Below are positions 54,574 to 63,568 of a stretch of 64,000 nt of DNA, one piece after another. Positions within the stretch are counted from its first letter, which is position 1; every line of letters begins with the position of its first letter. Below the pieces are notes generated by a model. The model did no database searches and was not told the DNA's origin. It saw nothing but the letters and a program-made list of their open reading frames with translations. Both the position numbers and the translations under genes were made by a program. The stretch covers positions 1 through 64,000 of the forward strand of contig NZ_NKUB01000013.1 in NCBI RefSeq assembly GCF_003207895.1, given 5' to 3'. This stretch comes from Komagataeibacter swingsii. Its GTDB lineage: Bacteria; Pseudomonadota; Alphaproteobacteria; Acetobacterales; Acetobacteraceae.

Positions 54574-55866
54574 GTGCATGACGATGTTCATGTCGGGTCA
54601 TGGCCGGTCTGTTTCTTCATGAGGTTTTTCAAGTTCGGACAGGAAAATGGTTCCTCCGCCGGGGCCGCGTCCGCTCCGATGGTCTGGCTGGATAGCAGGA
54701 ATGTTGGCAGGGCCGGGGGAACGGGGGTTGCAACCTATGCGCGTGGGTTGCAGGAATGCCTGGTTGCCATGGGGTTCCAGACCCGGTTCCTGTGGGATCA
54801 TAATCCTGACCAGGCGGAAATGCGCGCAGGGGGCGCTGCACAACGTATCCTGAGATTCCTCAGGGCACTGGTGCCCGTGCGGCGGATCGGTAGCGGTTAT
54901 CGGCAGTCAGGGGAAGCATATCCCCTTGTTCCTGATCTGTACAGGATTGCCCATGTACATTTCCGGATATGCAGGCACCTGTTGCGGCTGCGTGCGCCGA
55001 TGCCGCCTGCCATCATGTTCTGGACATATCCACTGGCGGCCATTGTTGAAAATACGGTTAATGTGGTGACGATCCATGACCTGATTCCCCTGACCCACCC
55101 GGACCTGACCGGCATCCGTCCGGATTTTTTGCGTCGGCTTCTTACGGAACTAGTCAGGCGTGCGGATGTTGTTGTCACAGTTTCGGAAACGGTGCGGCAG
55201 CAGATCATGGACAGGTTGGGTGTACCGGCGGACAGGGTCTTCAATCTCTACCAGCTTGCGGGCGTGTCCCGGCACGAGCGTGAGCAGATGGTGGATGCGC
55301 CGCAGGTTGCACCCCAGGGCTGTTTTGTCTGTATCGGCCGTGTGGAAAAGCGCAAGAACATAGAGCGTCTGGTGGATGCCCATGCCCGCAGCGCAACACG
55401 GCGCCCGTTGGTCCTGTTGGGGCCGGATGGGGATGACATGCCTGATTTTACACCACGCACCCCGCAACAGCGGATCATTCGCGTGCCGTGGTGCAGCCGC
55501 CTGTCCCTGCTGCGCACCCTTGCGGATGCCCATGCCCTGCTGTTTCCATCCATGGCGGAAGGTTTTGGCCTGCCTATAATCGAGGCAATGGCCCTGGGCG
55601 TGCCGGTACTGACGTCACGGGGTGGGGCCACGGAAGAAATCGCGGGACAGGCGGCCGTGCTGGTTGATGCCCATGATATACAGGATATCACACGCGGCAT
55701 CCGGGTGCTTGATGGCCTGTGCGCGGGCATGCCGGCATGGGAAACGTTGCGGGCTGCCGGTCTGCGGCAGGCGGAAAAATTTTCGCCTGCCGCCCAGAAG
55801 GCCCGTCTGGCGGCGTTCTATGCGCAGCTCCGCTTCCGGTTTCCTGATCTGCCTTTGCCGTCATGA
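54574..55866 (+). CDS. Glycosyltransferase, GT4-type (second)
   Basis: A 430-residue GT-B enzyme. It shows WLDSRNVGRAGGTGVATYAR (acceptor loop), VTIHDLIPLTHPDL, CIGRVEKRKNIERLVDAHAR and FPSMAEGFGLPIIEAM. No start has a clear ribosome binding site; ATG 54619 and 54679 are alternatives to 54574. It lies 21 bp after the first glycosyltransferase and is probably co-transcribed. Specificity is unknown. Confidence 0.84.
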   Translation: MHDDVHVGSWPVCFFMRFFKFGQENGSSAGAASAPMVWLDSRNVGRAGGTGVATYARGLQECLVAMGFQTRFLWDHNPDQAEMRAGGAAQRILRFLRALVPVRRIGSGYRQSGEAYPLVPDLYRIAHVHFRICRHLLRLRAPMPPAIMFWTYPLAAIVENTVNVVTIHDLIPLTHPDLTGIRPDFLRRLLTELVRRADVVVTVSETVRQQIMDRLGVPADRVFNLYQLAGVSRHEREQMVDAPQVAPQGCFVCIGRVEKRKNIERLVDAHARSATRRPLVLLGPDGDDMPDFTPRTPQQRIIRVPWCSRLSLLRTLADAHALLFPSMAEGFGLPIIEAMALGVPVLTSRGGATEEIAGQAAVLVDAHDIQDITRGIRVLDGLCAGMPAWETLRAAGLRQAEKFSPAAQKARLAAFYAQLRFRFPDLPLPS

Positions 55867-56158
55867 TGTCATATTGCGTTGTTAAACATCTGGATTAAGG
55901 GTTTTTTGCCGGTTTGGAAAAAATTTCTCTCTATTGCGTAGTGAATAGGATTCAGCGTAAATCGGACAGACCCAATCATTATGATAAAATGCCAGAAGTC
56001 AGATGTTCGCGGGATATCAACGGCGGTGAGCAAGAATAAAAAAGATATCATATCTGGCAAAATGGCAATACGATGTGCCGAAATATGTTGTCTGTAAAGG
56101 GCTGTTCAGGCAGGGAAGCTGAATTCATGCCGAATATGATTTTTCAAAGGTACCTATT

Positions 56159-56794
56159 ATGCAGCAAAAGTGTAGGATAAAGGAAGAGGCGCCCGTTCGC
56201 CTGTTCAAGAATCCTGTCATGGAATCCCTGACGCTGCTGTCCTTTGGTGTATTCGCGGCGGTATGGACCGTTGTACTCTCTGTCGCCCTGATCGTAGCAT
56301 GGTACATGTCGTCATCGGTAGGCAATCTGCTGTGGCACTGTCTGATCGGGTTTGTCGCCTGGTTCCCGTTCGAATATCTGATGCACCGGTTTCTGTTTCA
56401 TTTTAACGGCCAGTCTGCATTCATGAAATCCATGATCTACCTCCTGCATGGCAACCATCATGATCAGCCCAATCATCCCCTGCGGAACCTGATGCCGCTC
56501 AGTGCATCGCTACCCCTTGCCCTGCTGATCTGGGTGGGGTGCGTATGCAGCATGGGATATGATGCGGGCAGCGCAGTGGCCGCAGGGTTCCTGTGCGGGT
56601 ATGTCGCCTATGACATCGTGCATTATTCCTGCCACCAGTTCCCGATGCGTATGAGCCTGCTGCGCAAGATCAAGATTCACCATATCAACCACCATTATCG
56701 CCAGAGTAACGCCAACTATGCGATTACGGCGGTTTTCCTTGACCGGATATGCCACACGGATGTCAATCGTCCGGGCAGCAAGAAAATTTCCTAG
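56159..56794 (+). CDS. Fatty acid hydroxylase/sterol desaturase superfamily protein
   Basis: A 211-residue membrane di-iron enzyme. It has about four hydrophobic segments and the His-box series HRFLFHF, HGNHHDQPNH, HYSCHQ and IHHINHHYRQSNANY. This is the pattern of fatty-acid 2-hydroxylases and related enzymes that hydroxylate membrane lipids. In this locus it may tailor the lipid anchor or membrane, but that is inference. A 290-bp gap separates it from the glycosyltransferases, so it may have its own promoter. Confidence 0.85.
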   Translation: MQQKCRIKEEAPVRLFKNPVMESLTLLSFGVFAAVWTVVLSVALIVAWYMSSSVGNLLWHCLIGFVAWFPFEYLMHRFLFHFNGQSAFMKSMIYLLHGNHHDQPNHPLRNLMPLSASLPLALLIWVGCVCSMGYDAGSAVAAGFLCGYVAYDIVHYSCHQFPMRMSLLRKIKIHHINHHYRQSNANYAITAVFLDRICHTDVNRPGSKKIS

Positions 56795-57155
56795 CATCAG
56801 TATCCAACAGGTGATCTGGTGCATGGCTTTTTGCCGTGGCGCCATTTCCCTTCCGGTTCATGCATACGATCAAGCCGTGTGTGGCGTCTCCCCCACGCCC
56901 TGCCGGGGCGCCGGGATAGGGTGTCCTGTCATATTCCGGGTATCTTGCCGCACCGGCTCCAGCATTACGGCGTGGTTCTGCCGTCTATACGGTGGCCTGA
57001 TGCTGTCCGCATGGTTTGATTTCAGTAAACGGATACTGCTTCGGCTCTCAGGCATTTCAGAAGATGGCCCCAGGTTACTTACTTTTTTCATGTTACTTTC
57101 AATAAAAAATCGTAAATCAAGCATGCGGCAGCCTGTTTCCTGCTGGAATATCTTA

Positions 57156-57318
57156 GAGACTGTTTGAAAAGTCAGATCATGATAGCGTTTTAAAATTAAA
57201 GAAAGTTTTTGGTGAAGCTTTTTGCAAAAGCTTCGAAAGAACGCCGCCTTTTTGAGAAAAAGGCGGCACCCAAAAACTTTTATTGTTTTTTATCAACGAT
57301 TTGTTTTCAAACAGCCTC
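57156..57318. mobile_element. MITE-like element carrying a three-stem repeat (copy 2)
   Basis: A 163-bp element with inverted ends GAGACTGTTTGAAAA (57156-57170) and TTTTCAAACAGCCTC (57304-57318, one mismatch). It is flanked by TTA on both sides (57153-57155 and 57319-57321). It is nearly identical to the element at 46290-46451 and in the same orientation. Confidence 0.82.
57203..57279. repeat. Three-stem repeat inside MITE copy 2
   Basis: Outer arms AAGTTTTTGG (57203-57212) and CCAAAAACTT (57270-57279) are perfect. Both inner hairpins are intact, with GCCGCC/GGCGGC in the second. This is one of the best-preserved copies. Confidence 0.88.
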
Positions 57319-57365
57319 TTAAAGAATGTTTTTTTATTCACCGGGAAGGTGCGTAGGCAGCCCCA

Positions 57366-57546
57366 TTGTCAGCATCCTGCCGGATGGTGGCAGGGGGCGT
57401 AATCGACTACATCGGCACTGGTCATGGTGCTGCATGCGGCCATCCGGATAATAAAGGATTGCTGCCAGTTCTTCCTGTGCGAAACTGCATTCGCGATTAT
57501 GTTCATGTCACGGATTGGGCGGATGCGCAGATCCGGGTGATTGAAC
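57366..57546 (+). pseudogene. Remnant of a galE-like epimerase gene
   Basis: A short frame contains RNCIRDYVHVTDWADAQIRV then IE, which aligns with CIRDYIHVTDLAEAHIRVIE of galE (about 47356-47415). Similarity ends on both sides and no start or catalytic motif remains. It lies directly after MITE copy 2. Confidence 0.65.
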
Positions 57547-57560
57547 AAGCGGCCCTGGTG

Positions 57561-59027
57561 TCAGGGTGTCGTGGGAATGGGCGTGGCGTCTGCCGGATGC
57601 TGGGTGGCCAAAGCCGCGATCAGCGCGTTCAGTTGTGCCGGTGTCCGGCCAATGGGGGCAGGGGGATGGCCATTTTCCGCCAATGGAAAGGAAATGACGA
57701 CATATGGGACATCGCGAACGGGGCCTGGCGTAATGATGCCGGGGATCGAGGGACGATGATCCCCGAAGAAAACAAGCAATGTCCGGCGTTTCTGTCCTGA
57801 CAGGTCATTAATCAGGTTCAGGAGCATCTGGTCGCTGTTCGCGACATGCCTCAGATAATGCCGTAGCGGCGCGTCTGTGTCCGCATCCGTAGGCCACGGT
57901 CCGTGATTTTCCATGGTGACGGCATAAAACAGGGACGGTGTGCTGGCTGCCTGCACCATCCCGGTCAGTGTCCGTCCCAGCGCGATATCACCAAAATAGG
58001 GCATTCCCGGTGTCGGGACATGGGGACCGGGACTGACAACATGGGCAAATCCCATGACGGGCATCAGGGTTTCACGATCATAAAACCGCAGGTCATGCGG
58101 GTGGACGAATGTACTCTCATACCCGATGCTTTTCAGCCGCAGGGGAAGGGCATGGGCGCATTCACGCCGTACGGTCAGGAACGGATCATATTGCCGGAAG
58201 CCCAGCGTCCCTTCGTCCTGCCCAAACAGCACGCCATATTCGGAACGCATGGTATAGGCCCCGAACCCGCTGACATATAAAGGCCCCTGCTGCAACGCCA
58301 GTTGCCGGGCGCGGGCCAGGCCAGGCATGGGGGGCGCCTTGATGCCCGCTGGCAGACCCAGCGTTGCGGGATCGGCGAAGGATTCACATTGTATGATGAG
58401 GATCTGGTCATAGGCCGCCCTGCCCCGCAGGGGCGCAGGCGGCGGCAGGTCCGGACTGGCCCGCCACTGGCGCCAGTACATCAGCATGCTGCCGGGCAGC
58501 CCCAGTCTGGACAGGTCGCGTTTCATGTCAGGCAGGGGCGCCCATGATCGCGCGGGGCAGAGCCATAGCCCCATGCAGGCTGCCAGCACCATGCCTGCGC
58601 CCAGCAGGTGGGGAAGCAGGGCGGCTGATGCATATATCCATAACAGCAAGGGCGGAACCGTCGCCAGTATGATAAGGGCAATCCGGGCCATGGCGGGAAT
58701 GGAAAAAAGATAGAATTTGGGATGCTGCAGGAAACTGCGTGCAACCACAAGGTCACTGAACAGCAGCGGCTCCCCCAGCACCCGATGCTTTATGTTGGAT
58801 GCCACGACCGTGATGATCATAAGCACCGGGGTCATGAGGGTCGCGACAGGTACGCTGCCTGTTACCGCCAGCCATCCGCCATATCCGGCCAGGCTGCATA
58901 ACATGTCCAGCATCCAGCGGCGGAGGGACGGGGGAAAGGTCGCGCGGGGGACCACGCCAGTACATTCAATGGCAGGCGTCACCAGAACAATGGTCATGAA
59001 GGCAGCCAGAGCCAGTGACGGTTGCAT
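57561..59027 (-). CDS. LtaS/MdoB-like membrane phosphotransferase (sulfatase fold)
   Basis: A 488-residue protein with several transmembrane segments in residues 1-165 and a periplasmic alkaline-phosphatase-fold domain. The domain shows ILIIQCESFADP, GFGAYTMRSEYGVLFG (candidate nucleophile Thr), VTMENHGPWP and LVFFGDHRPS. Related enzymes transfer phosphoglycerol or phosphoethanolamine to glycans. Here it may decorate the capsule or another envelope glycan. It is transcribed opposite to its neighbours. Confidence 0.83.
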   Translation of the reverse strand: MQPSLALAAFMTIVLVTPAIECTGVVPRATFPPSLRRWMLDMLCSLAGYGGWLAVTGSVPVATLMTPVLMIITVVASNIKHRVLGEPLLFSDLVVARSFLQHPKFYLFSIPAMARIALIILATVPPLLLWIYASAALLPHLLGAGMVLAACMGLWLCPARSWAPLPDMKRDLSRLGLPGSMLMYWRQWRASPDLPPPAPLRGRAAYDQILIIQCESFADPATLGLPAGIKAPPMPGLARARQLALQQGPLYVSGFGAYTMRSEYGVLFGQDEGTLGFRQYDPFLTVRRECAHALPLRLKSIGYESTFVHPHDLRFYDRETLMPVMGFAHVVSPGPHVPTPGMPYFGDIALGRTLTGMVQAASTPSLFYAVTMENHGPWPTDADTDAPLRHYLRHVANSDQMLLNLINDLSGQKRRTLLVFFGDHRPSIPGIITPGPVRDVPYVVISFPLAENGHPPAPIGRTPAQLNALIAALATQHPADATPIPTTP

Positions 59028-59207
59028 GAAAGTCCTGTCGTACGAGCGGGGCAGCAGGGCGCTGCAGGATAGGCGTCATCAATTGTGGCCCCTTGTATAA
59101 GCTATCCACAAATGGTTAAACACCCGGGTCATTGCTGATGGCTGTGAATCCATGAATGGCTGCATAAGGATTTCCGCAAGGGCCATCACCGGTCGGGAGC
59201 ACCAACC

Positions 59208-60893
59208 ATGACATTGGCATCGCGTTCCTGTCTGCTGCGGATGCCCCCTTTCCATCGGAAATTGCCTGTCATCGCCGTTCCGGCGTCCGGAACCGCCCCG
59301 GCCACGATCACGGACATGGATGATCTGACGCGACGTATCGTTGCCGACAGGACGGGTGGCCGGTTCTGGGCTGCTCCCCCGTCATGTACGCGTCCTGTCC
59401 TGATTTGTGCCGGTTCCGGTCTTGACCGGGACAGGACACGGGTCCTGGCCCGTCTGCTGGAACGGCTTGTTGCGTCCCGACCGGCGGCAGATCTCATGCT
59501 GGTTGCCGCCGGTCCCTATGGTGCTGCCGCCCGTGTCGCGCGCCGTCATGGCATTGTCCATCTTCATGAACCGGTCGATCCCCATGGCCTGCTGGACAGC
59601 GCGCATGAAATCCATGAAGTGGGACAGGGTGAGATAGGTGACCTGGCGGCCCTGCGTGGTCTGCCCGTCACGCGTTATGCCCGCCCGGATCAGGGTACCC
59701 GGATCGAAGGCCGGCAGGTTGCGCGCGGGCTGATCGAAGACTGGCGGTATCACGATCCCTATACCGGGCGGATTGCCACATTCGGTCATATCCTTGCCTG
59801 TCAGGCCCTGTGGCGGCGCATTATCGACACCAATCGCCAGATCGGGGCCTGCGTCGGGATGGCGTTGTGGAAACGTGGGCGGATGGCGGAATTTTTTTCC
59901 GTGCCGCCGACCCATCCCCCGTTCATGCGCAGCGCCCGCGCGGCGGCGCGGCGATGCGCGGCGCGTGGGCGGGCGATCGTGACATGGGCTACGCGGATGC
60001 CTGCGGGACTGATGACGGAGGCCGGTAAGGCCCGGGTGCCTGTCTGGCGCGTGGAAGACGGGTTTGTCCGTTCGGTCGGGCTGGGGAGCGGGTTGCAGGT
60101 CCCGGCCTCCATTTTCGTGGATCAACGGGGCATCTATTACGATCCGTCGGAACCGAGTGACCTGGAACATATTCTGGCCACCACCCCGTTTGATGACCGT
60201 TTGCGCGCGCGTGCGCATGCCTTGGCCAATCATCTGGTTCAAAGGGGGATCTCGAAATATGGCCGCTCTGAAGCTGGTCATCTTCGTGACTGGCATGCGC
60301 AGGGGCGGAGGACCCTGTTGGTGCCGGGACAGGTGAGTGATGATCTGTCCGTGCTGAAGGGCGGCGGCGGGATACGCGGTAACCTGGAACTGCTACAGGC
60401 GGTGCGGCAGTATAATCCCGATGCATTCATCATCTATCGTCCGCATCCGGATGTGACGGCAGGCCACAGGGCCGGGCATCTGTCGGAAGATGCCATACTG
60501 GCTTATGCTGACCATGTCAGTACGGGTGGATCCATTACGGATATGATGGCTCAGGTCGATGAAATTCATACCCTGACGTCACTCGCCGGTTTTGAGGGCC
60601 TCATGCGGCAACGCAAGGTCGTGACCTATGGCTGTCCCTTTTATGCCGGCTGGGGACTGACAACGGATATGGGAAAAATTCCAGCCGGGCGGCGAGGACG
60701 GGTTCTGGCGCTGGAAGAACTTGTGGCGGGCGCCCTGATCCTCTATCCCCGCTACATTGATCCCCTGACCCGCATCCCCTGTGAGGTGGAAGTCGTCATC
60801 GAGCGTTTCGGGGATCTACGTGTCTGGCGCCCGACGATACTCATGCGCATCAGGGCAGCGCAGGGACGCATGAAGGCCATGATGCCATCCTGA
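59208..60893 (+). CDS. kpsC: Capsule Kdo transferase, KpsC-like, with shortened N-terminal module
   Basis: A 561-residue protein, shorter than E. coli KpsC (about 675). The C-terminal module is complete: VPVWRVEDGFVRSVGLGSGL, GIYYDPSEPSDLE, IYRPHPDV, DEIHTLTSLAGFEGLMRQRK and CPFYAGWGL. The N-terminal part (about 45-225) matches only the second half of such a module (AHEIHEVGQGEIGDLAALRG then DPYTGR). KpsC normally uses two modules to build the alternating Kdo linker with KpsS; this form may make a different or shorter linker. Confidence 0.87.
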   Translation: MTLASRSCLLRMPPFHRKLPVIAVPASGTAPATITDMDDLTRRIVADRTGGRFWAAPPSCTRPVLICAGSGLDRDRTRVLARLLERLVASRPAADLMLVAAGPYGAAARVARRHGIVHLHEPVDPHGLLDSAHEIHEVGQGEIGDLAALRGLPVTRYARPDQGTRIEGRQVARGLIEDWRYHDPYTGRIATFGHILACQALWRRIIDTNRQIGACVGMALWKRGRMAEFFSVPPTHPPFMRSARAAARRCAARGRAIVTWATRMPAGLMTEAGKARVPVWRVEDGFVRSVGLGSGLQVPASIFVDQRGIYYDPSEPSDLEHILATTPFDDRLRARAHALANHLVQRGISKYGRSEAGHLRDWHAQGRRTLLVPGQVSDDLSVLKGGGGIRGNLELLQAVRQYNPDAFIIYRPHPDVTAGHRAGHLSEDAILAYADHVSTGGSITDMMAQVDEIHTLTSLAGFEGLMRQRKVVTYGCPFYAGWGLTTDMGKIPAGRRGRVLALEELVAGALILYPRYIDPLTRIPCEVEVVIERFGDLRVWRPTILMRIRAAQGRMKAMMPS

Positions 60894-61097
60894 AGACCGG
60901 GTCTGTGTAATCCGGGACGGGCATATGGCCACGCATGGATGCCGGAGATCGGGGGAAAACATGACGGAGCATCACGGTTTCTGTAAACTGCTGTCGCCCT
61001 ATCGGTCCGATTAGTCGATTTGTAATGCCCTTTCAGGATATAGCGGCTATGAAGGAGGAGATATGAGGATGAGACGCAGACGAGAGTGCATCATTAA

Positions 61098-61910
61098 ATG
61101 AGAACGGTTAGCACCTTTGGCAGTACCCTTAAGGGGCTTGCAGTCGACTTTGGTTGTTTGTTTCGTGTCATTTACGCCCTGATGATGCGTGAGATCCATA
61201 CGCGATATGGCCGTGAAAATATTGGATTTCTATGGGTTTTGGGGGAACCTATCCTGTTCTGCGCAGGTGTTGCGATCCTCTGGACAATGATACGGCCTTC
61301 CCATGAACATGGCCTGCCCATGACGGCCATCGTGGTGACGGGTTATGTGCCGCTAACGATGTGGCGGCACTGTTTGGGCCAGTCAGTCAAGGCGTTTGAA
61401 GCCAATGGTAGCCTATTGTTTCATCGTCAGGTCACGCCGATTACGATTATTGTTGCGCGATCGAGCCTTGAAATAATAGGCACGATCATGGCTGGAATTT
61501 TTGTTGTATGCGGTGCTGTTTTCTTGGGATTTATGAAGCCACCACAGTATTATGGAATTCTGTATCTGGGGTTGCTTTTTCAGACAATATTCTGCACGTC
61601 AATGTCCATGATTTTCGCTTCCCTGAGTGAGATGTCGGAGATTGTTGAAAAATTAATGAGTGTTTTTAGTTATCTAAGTTTGCCATTTACAGGCGCATTT
61701 ACAATGGTCGACTGGATACCGCAAAAATATCGCTGGTATATGATGCTCTCCCCAAGCGTGGATAACATCGAAATGATACGCGAGGGGCAGTTTGGGATAA
61801 ATGCGCATGCACATTATGATATACTCTATTGTTGTGGGATAAATGTTTTCCTTCTTGTTGTGGGACTCTATTTGACGCTTAATGTCAGAAAATATATACT
61901 TGTCCAGTAA
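61098..61910 (+). CDS. kpsM: Capsule ABC transporter permease, KpsM-like
   Basis: A 270-residue ABC-2 permease with six hydrophobic segments. It shows MREIHTRYGRENIGFLWVLG, EPILFCAGVAILWTMI and LSLPFTGAFTMVDWIP, and it ends KYILVQ. It pairs with KpsT to flip lipid-linked capsule polymer across the inner membrane. GC is lower than in core genes. It is separated from kpsT, and its 3' end faces the second kpsD. Confidence 0.9.
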   Translation: MRTVSTFGSTLKGLAVDFGCLFRVIYALMMREIHTRYGRENIGFLWVLGEPILFCAGVAILWTMIRPSHEHGLPMTAIVVTGYVPLTMWRHCLGQSVKAFEANGSLLFHRQVTPITIIVARSSLEIIGTIMAGIFVVCGAVFLGFMKPPQYYGILYLGLLFQTIFCTSMSMIFASLSEMSEIVEKLMSVFSYLSLPFTGAFTMVDWIPQKYRWYMMLSPSVDNIEMIREGQFGINAHAHYDILYCCGINVFLLVVGLYLTLNVRKYILVQ

Positions 61911-62311
61911 TATAATTAATATTAGGAAATTGACCCGTATTTATTTGTAATATCCTGAGCAAGATTTAGGAATTCAGGAGTAAATTATTAGGCGCTTCAT
62001 GAGGTTCCCCATGGCCCCGATCCTTTGCATGGGGAACCCTGGTGCTTTGGCTATCGATACAGCCGCCTGTGGGATTAACCTCTCATGCATCTGGTCTTTT
62101 GAACCGGCATCGGGCGGGTCTTATGAATGGCCCGGAATGGAAAATGGCTCGTATGCCTGTGGTTCCATCAGAAAGCCGCCGGTTACGGATCGGAATGAAC
62201 CGGAAGCCACTGGCTTCCGGTTGCGGCCTGAAGCGGGTAATGGGCCACCCTGAAACATCATCAATGCGATTTTCAAGACAGAATCATGAAGTGAATGAAA
62301 ATCCCGTCTGT
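61911..62311. other. Convergent intergenic region with two long hairpins
   Basis: The 401-bp gap between kpsM and kpsD2 holds two perfect 11-bp stems: GGTTCCCCATG (62003-62013) with CATGGGGAACC (62028-62038), and AACCGGAAGCC (62198-62208) with GGCTTCCGGTT (62212-62222). Neither has a T-run. No gene is seen. Confidence 0.6.
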
Positions 62312-63568
62312 TTACTTGGCGATCCCACCCATGGATGTGCCAGGAGACAAAATCGTCGTGATCAGGTTCATGAACTTATAAAATTTATTACTGCTGGAAT
62401 TGGCGATATAAATAAGATCGCCATTTCGCATCATGAATTTCTCAGCAAGGAAATAGCCGTTTGGATTCATCATATCCAATTGATAAACAACAGGTCCTGT
62501 TGTCGCATTTTCGTCAATGGGCATGCCAAGACGACGAAGGATATCGGCATTTTCGTAGCGGAAAAGATATACGGCATTGGGGTCCGCGCGTGAATCCAGT
62601 GGGCCGCCTACGCGGGAAATGGCCTCGGCCAGTGTCAGCGTCGGTGTCGTGAACTGGGTTTCGGTGACCTGGCCACTTGCGCCCAGCACCGAAAAATTGC
62701 GTGGCTGGAACGTGAGCTGTACCCGGTCGCCCGGTTGCATGACGATATTCTGGGCCGGTTCGTTTTCGATGACCTTGAGTGGCATTTCCGCAATCCGGTC
62801 ATTGCGCGTCAGGCGAACGATGTAGTCCTCGTCCGACTCATTCGAATGTTCTTCCCCGCCCGCCAGGGCGATGACATCCAGAATGTGTTCCCGATTGGGG
62901 GTCAGGGGAATGCGGCTTGGGTGTCTGACGCCGCCATAGACCATAACGGAATTGGCGATGTCGGATACGATCCGGACTACGACCTGCGGTGATTGGGATT
63001 TCTGCTTCAACTGGGTCCGAATGGCCTGTGCGACCTGGGTCGTCGTCATGCCGGTGACATGCATGGACCCGACGAAAGGCATACGGATATTGCCGGCGCC
63101 ATCCACATTCAGGGGTGGGAGGGTGCTGGCTGTGGATGCGCCGGGAATATTCACGCCGCCACTGGCCGCGGCCATGCCGGCGTTTGTGGGACTGAACAGG
63201 GCGCTCCCGACTTCATATATGGAAACCTGCAGGATATCCCCGGGGCCGACCGTATCATTCTTGCCTGGATTGCGGGGCGTGTTATCCGCATCCAGACTGG
63301 TGAACAATGCGGGGGATTCGCTCTCCAGCAACGTAATCAGGTCAAGACTGATCTGCACAATTCCATAGCCGACGGTATTCTTTTTCGGATCACGCTGGGT
63401 ATGATTGACTTGCGCTTCCGTGGGGCCGCTATCTGGCAGGGCGTTGCATCCGGTCAGCAGCATGAGCATTCCCCCGATCGCAACCAGACACTGTCCCCTG
63501 CCCACGCGACGTTGCATCGGGGTCAAATCTTTCGGGCGATAGGAAATTGTCAATGTAACACCGTACAT
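62312..63568 (-). CDS. kpsD: Outer-membrane polysaccharide export lipoprotein, KpsD/Wza-like (copy 2)
   Basis: A 418-residue paralogue of the protein at 48425, colinear throughout. It has lipobox LLTGC then NALPDSGPTEAQVNH, DTVGPGDILQVSIYEVG, MPFVGSMHVTGMTTTQVAQ and GVRHPSRIPLTPNREHILDV. It may start at ATG 63568 or, as its paralogue apparently does, at the equivalent TTG 63553. The DNA upstream is also similar between the two copies. It could serve as an alternative exit channel or be a duplication in progress. Confidence 0.87.
   Translation of the reverse strand: MYGVTLTISYRPKDLTPMQRRVGRGQCLVAIGGMLMLLTGCNALPDSGPTEAQVNHTQRDPKKNTVGYGIVQISLDLITLLESESPALFTSLDADNTPRNPGKNDTVGPGDILQVSIYEVGSALFSPTNAGMAAASGGVNIPGASTASTLPPLNVDGAGNIRMPFVGSMHVTGMTTTQVAQAIRTQLKQKSQSPQVVVRIVSDIANSVMVYGGVRHPSRIPLTPNREHILDVIALAGGEEHSNESDEDYIVRLTRNDRIAEMPLKVIENEPAQNIVMQPGDRVQLTFQPRNFSVLGASGQVTETQFTTPTLTLAEAISRVGGPLDSRADPNAVYLFRYENADILRRLGMPIDENATTGPVVYQLDMMNPNGYFLAEKFMMRNGDLIYIANSSSNKFYKFMNLITTILSPGTSMGGIAK

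Larger units (their letters stand above)
56795..57560. other. 766-bp region with MITE and gene remnants
   Basis: It contains MITE copy 2 (57156-57318) and a galE-like remnant (about 57480-57545). Short open frames in 56819-57019 show no family or ribosome binding site and may be debris of another polysaccharide gene. I see no intact gene. Confidence 0.5.
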
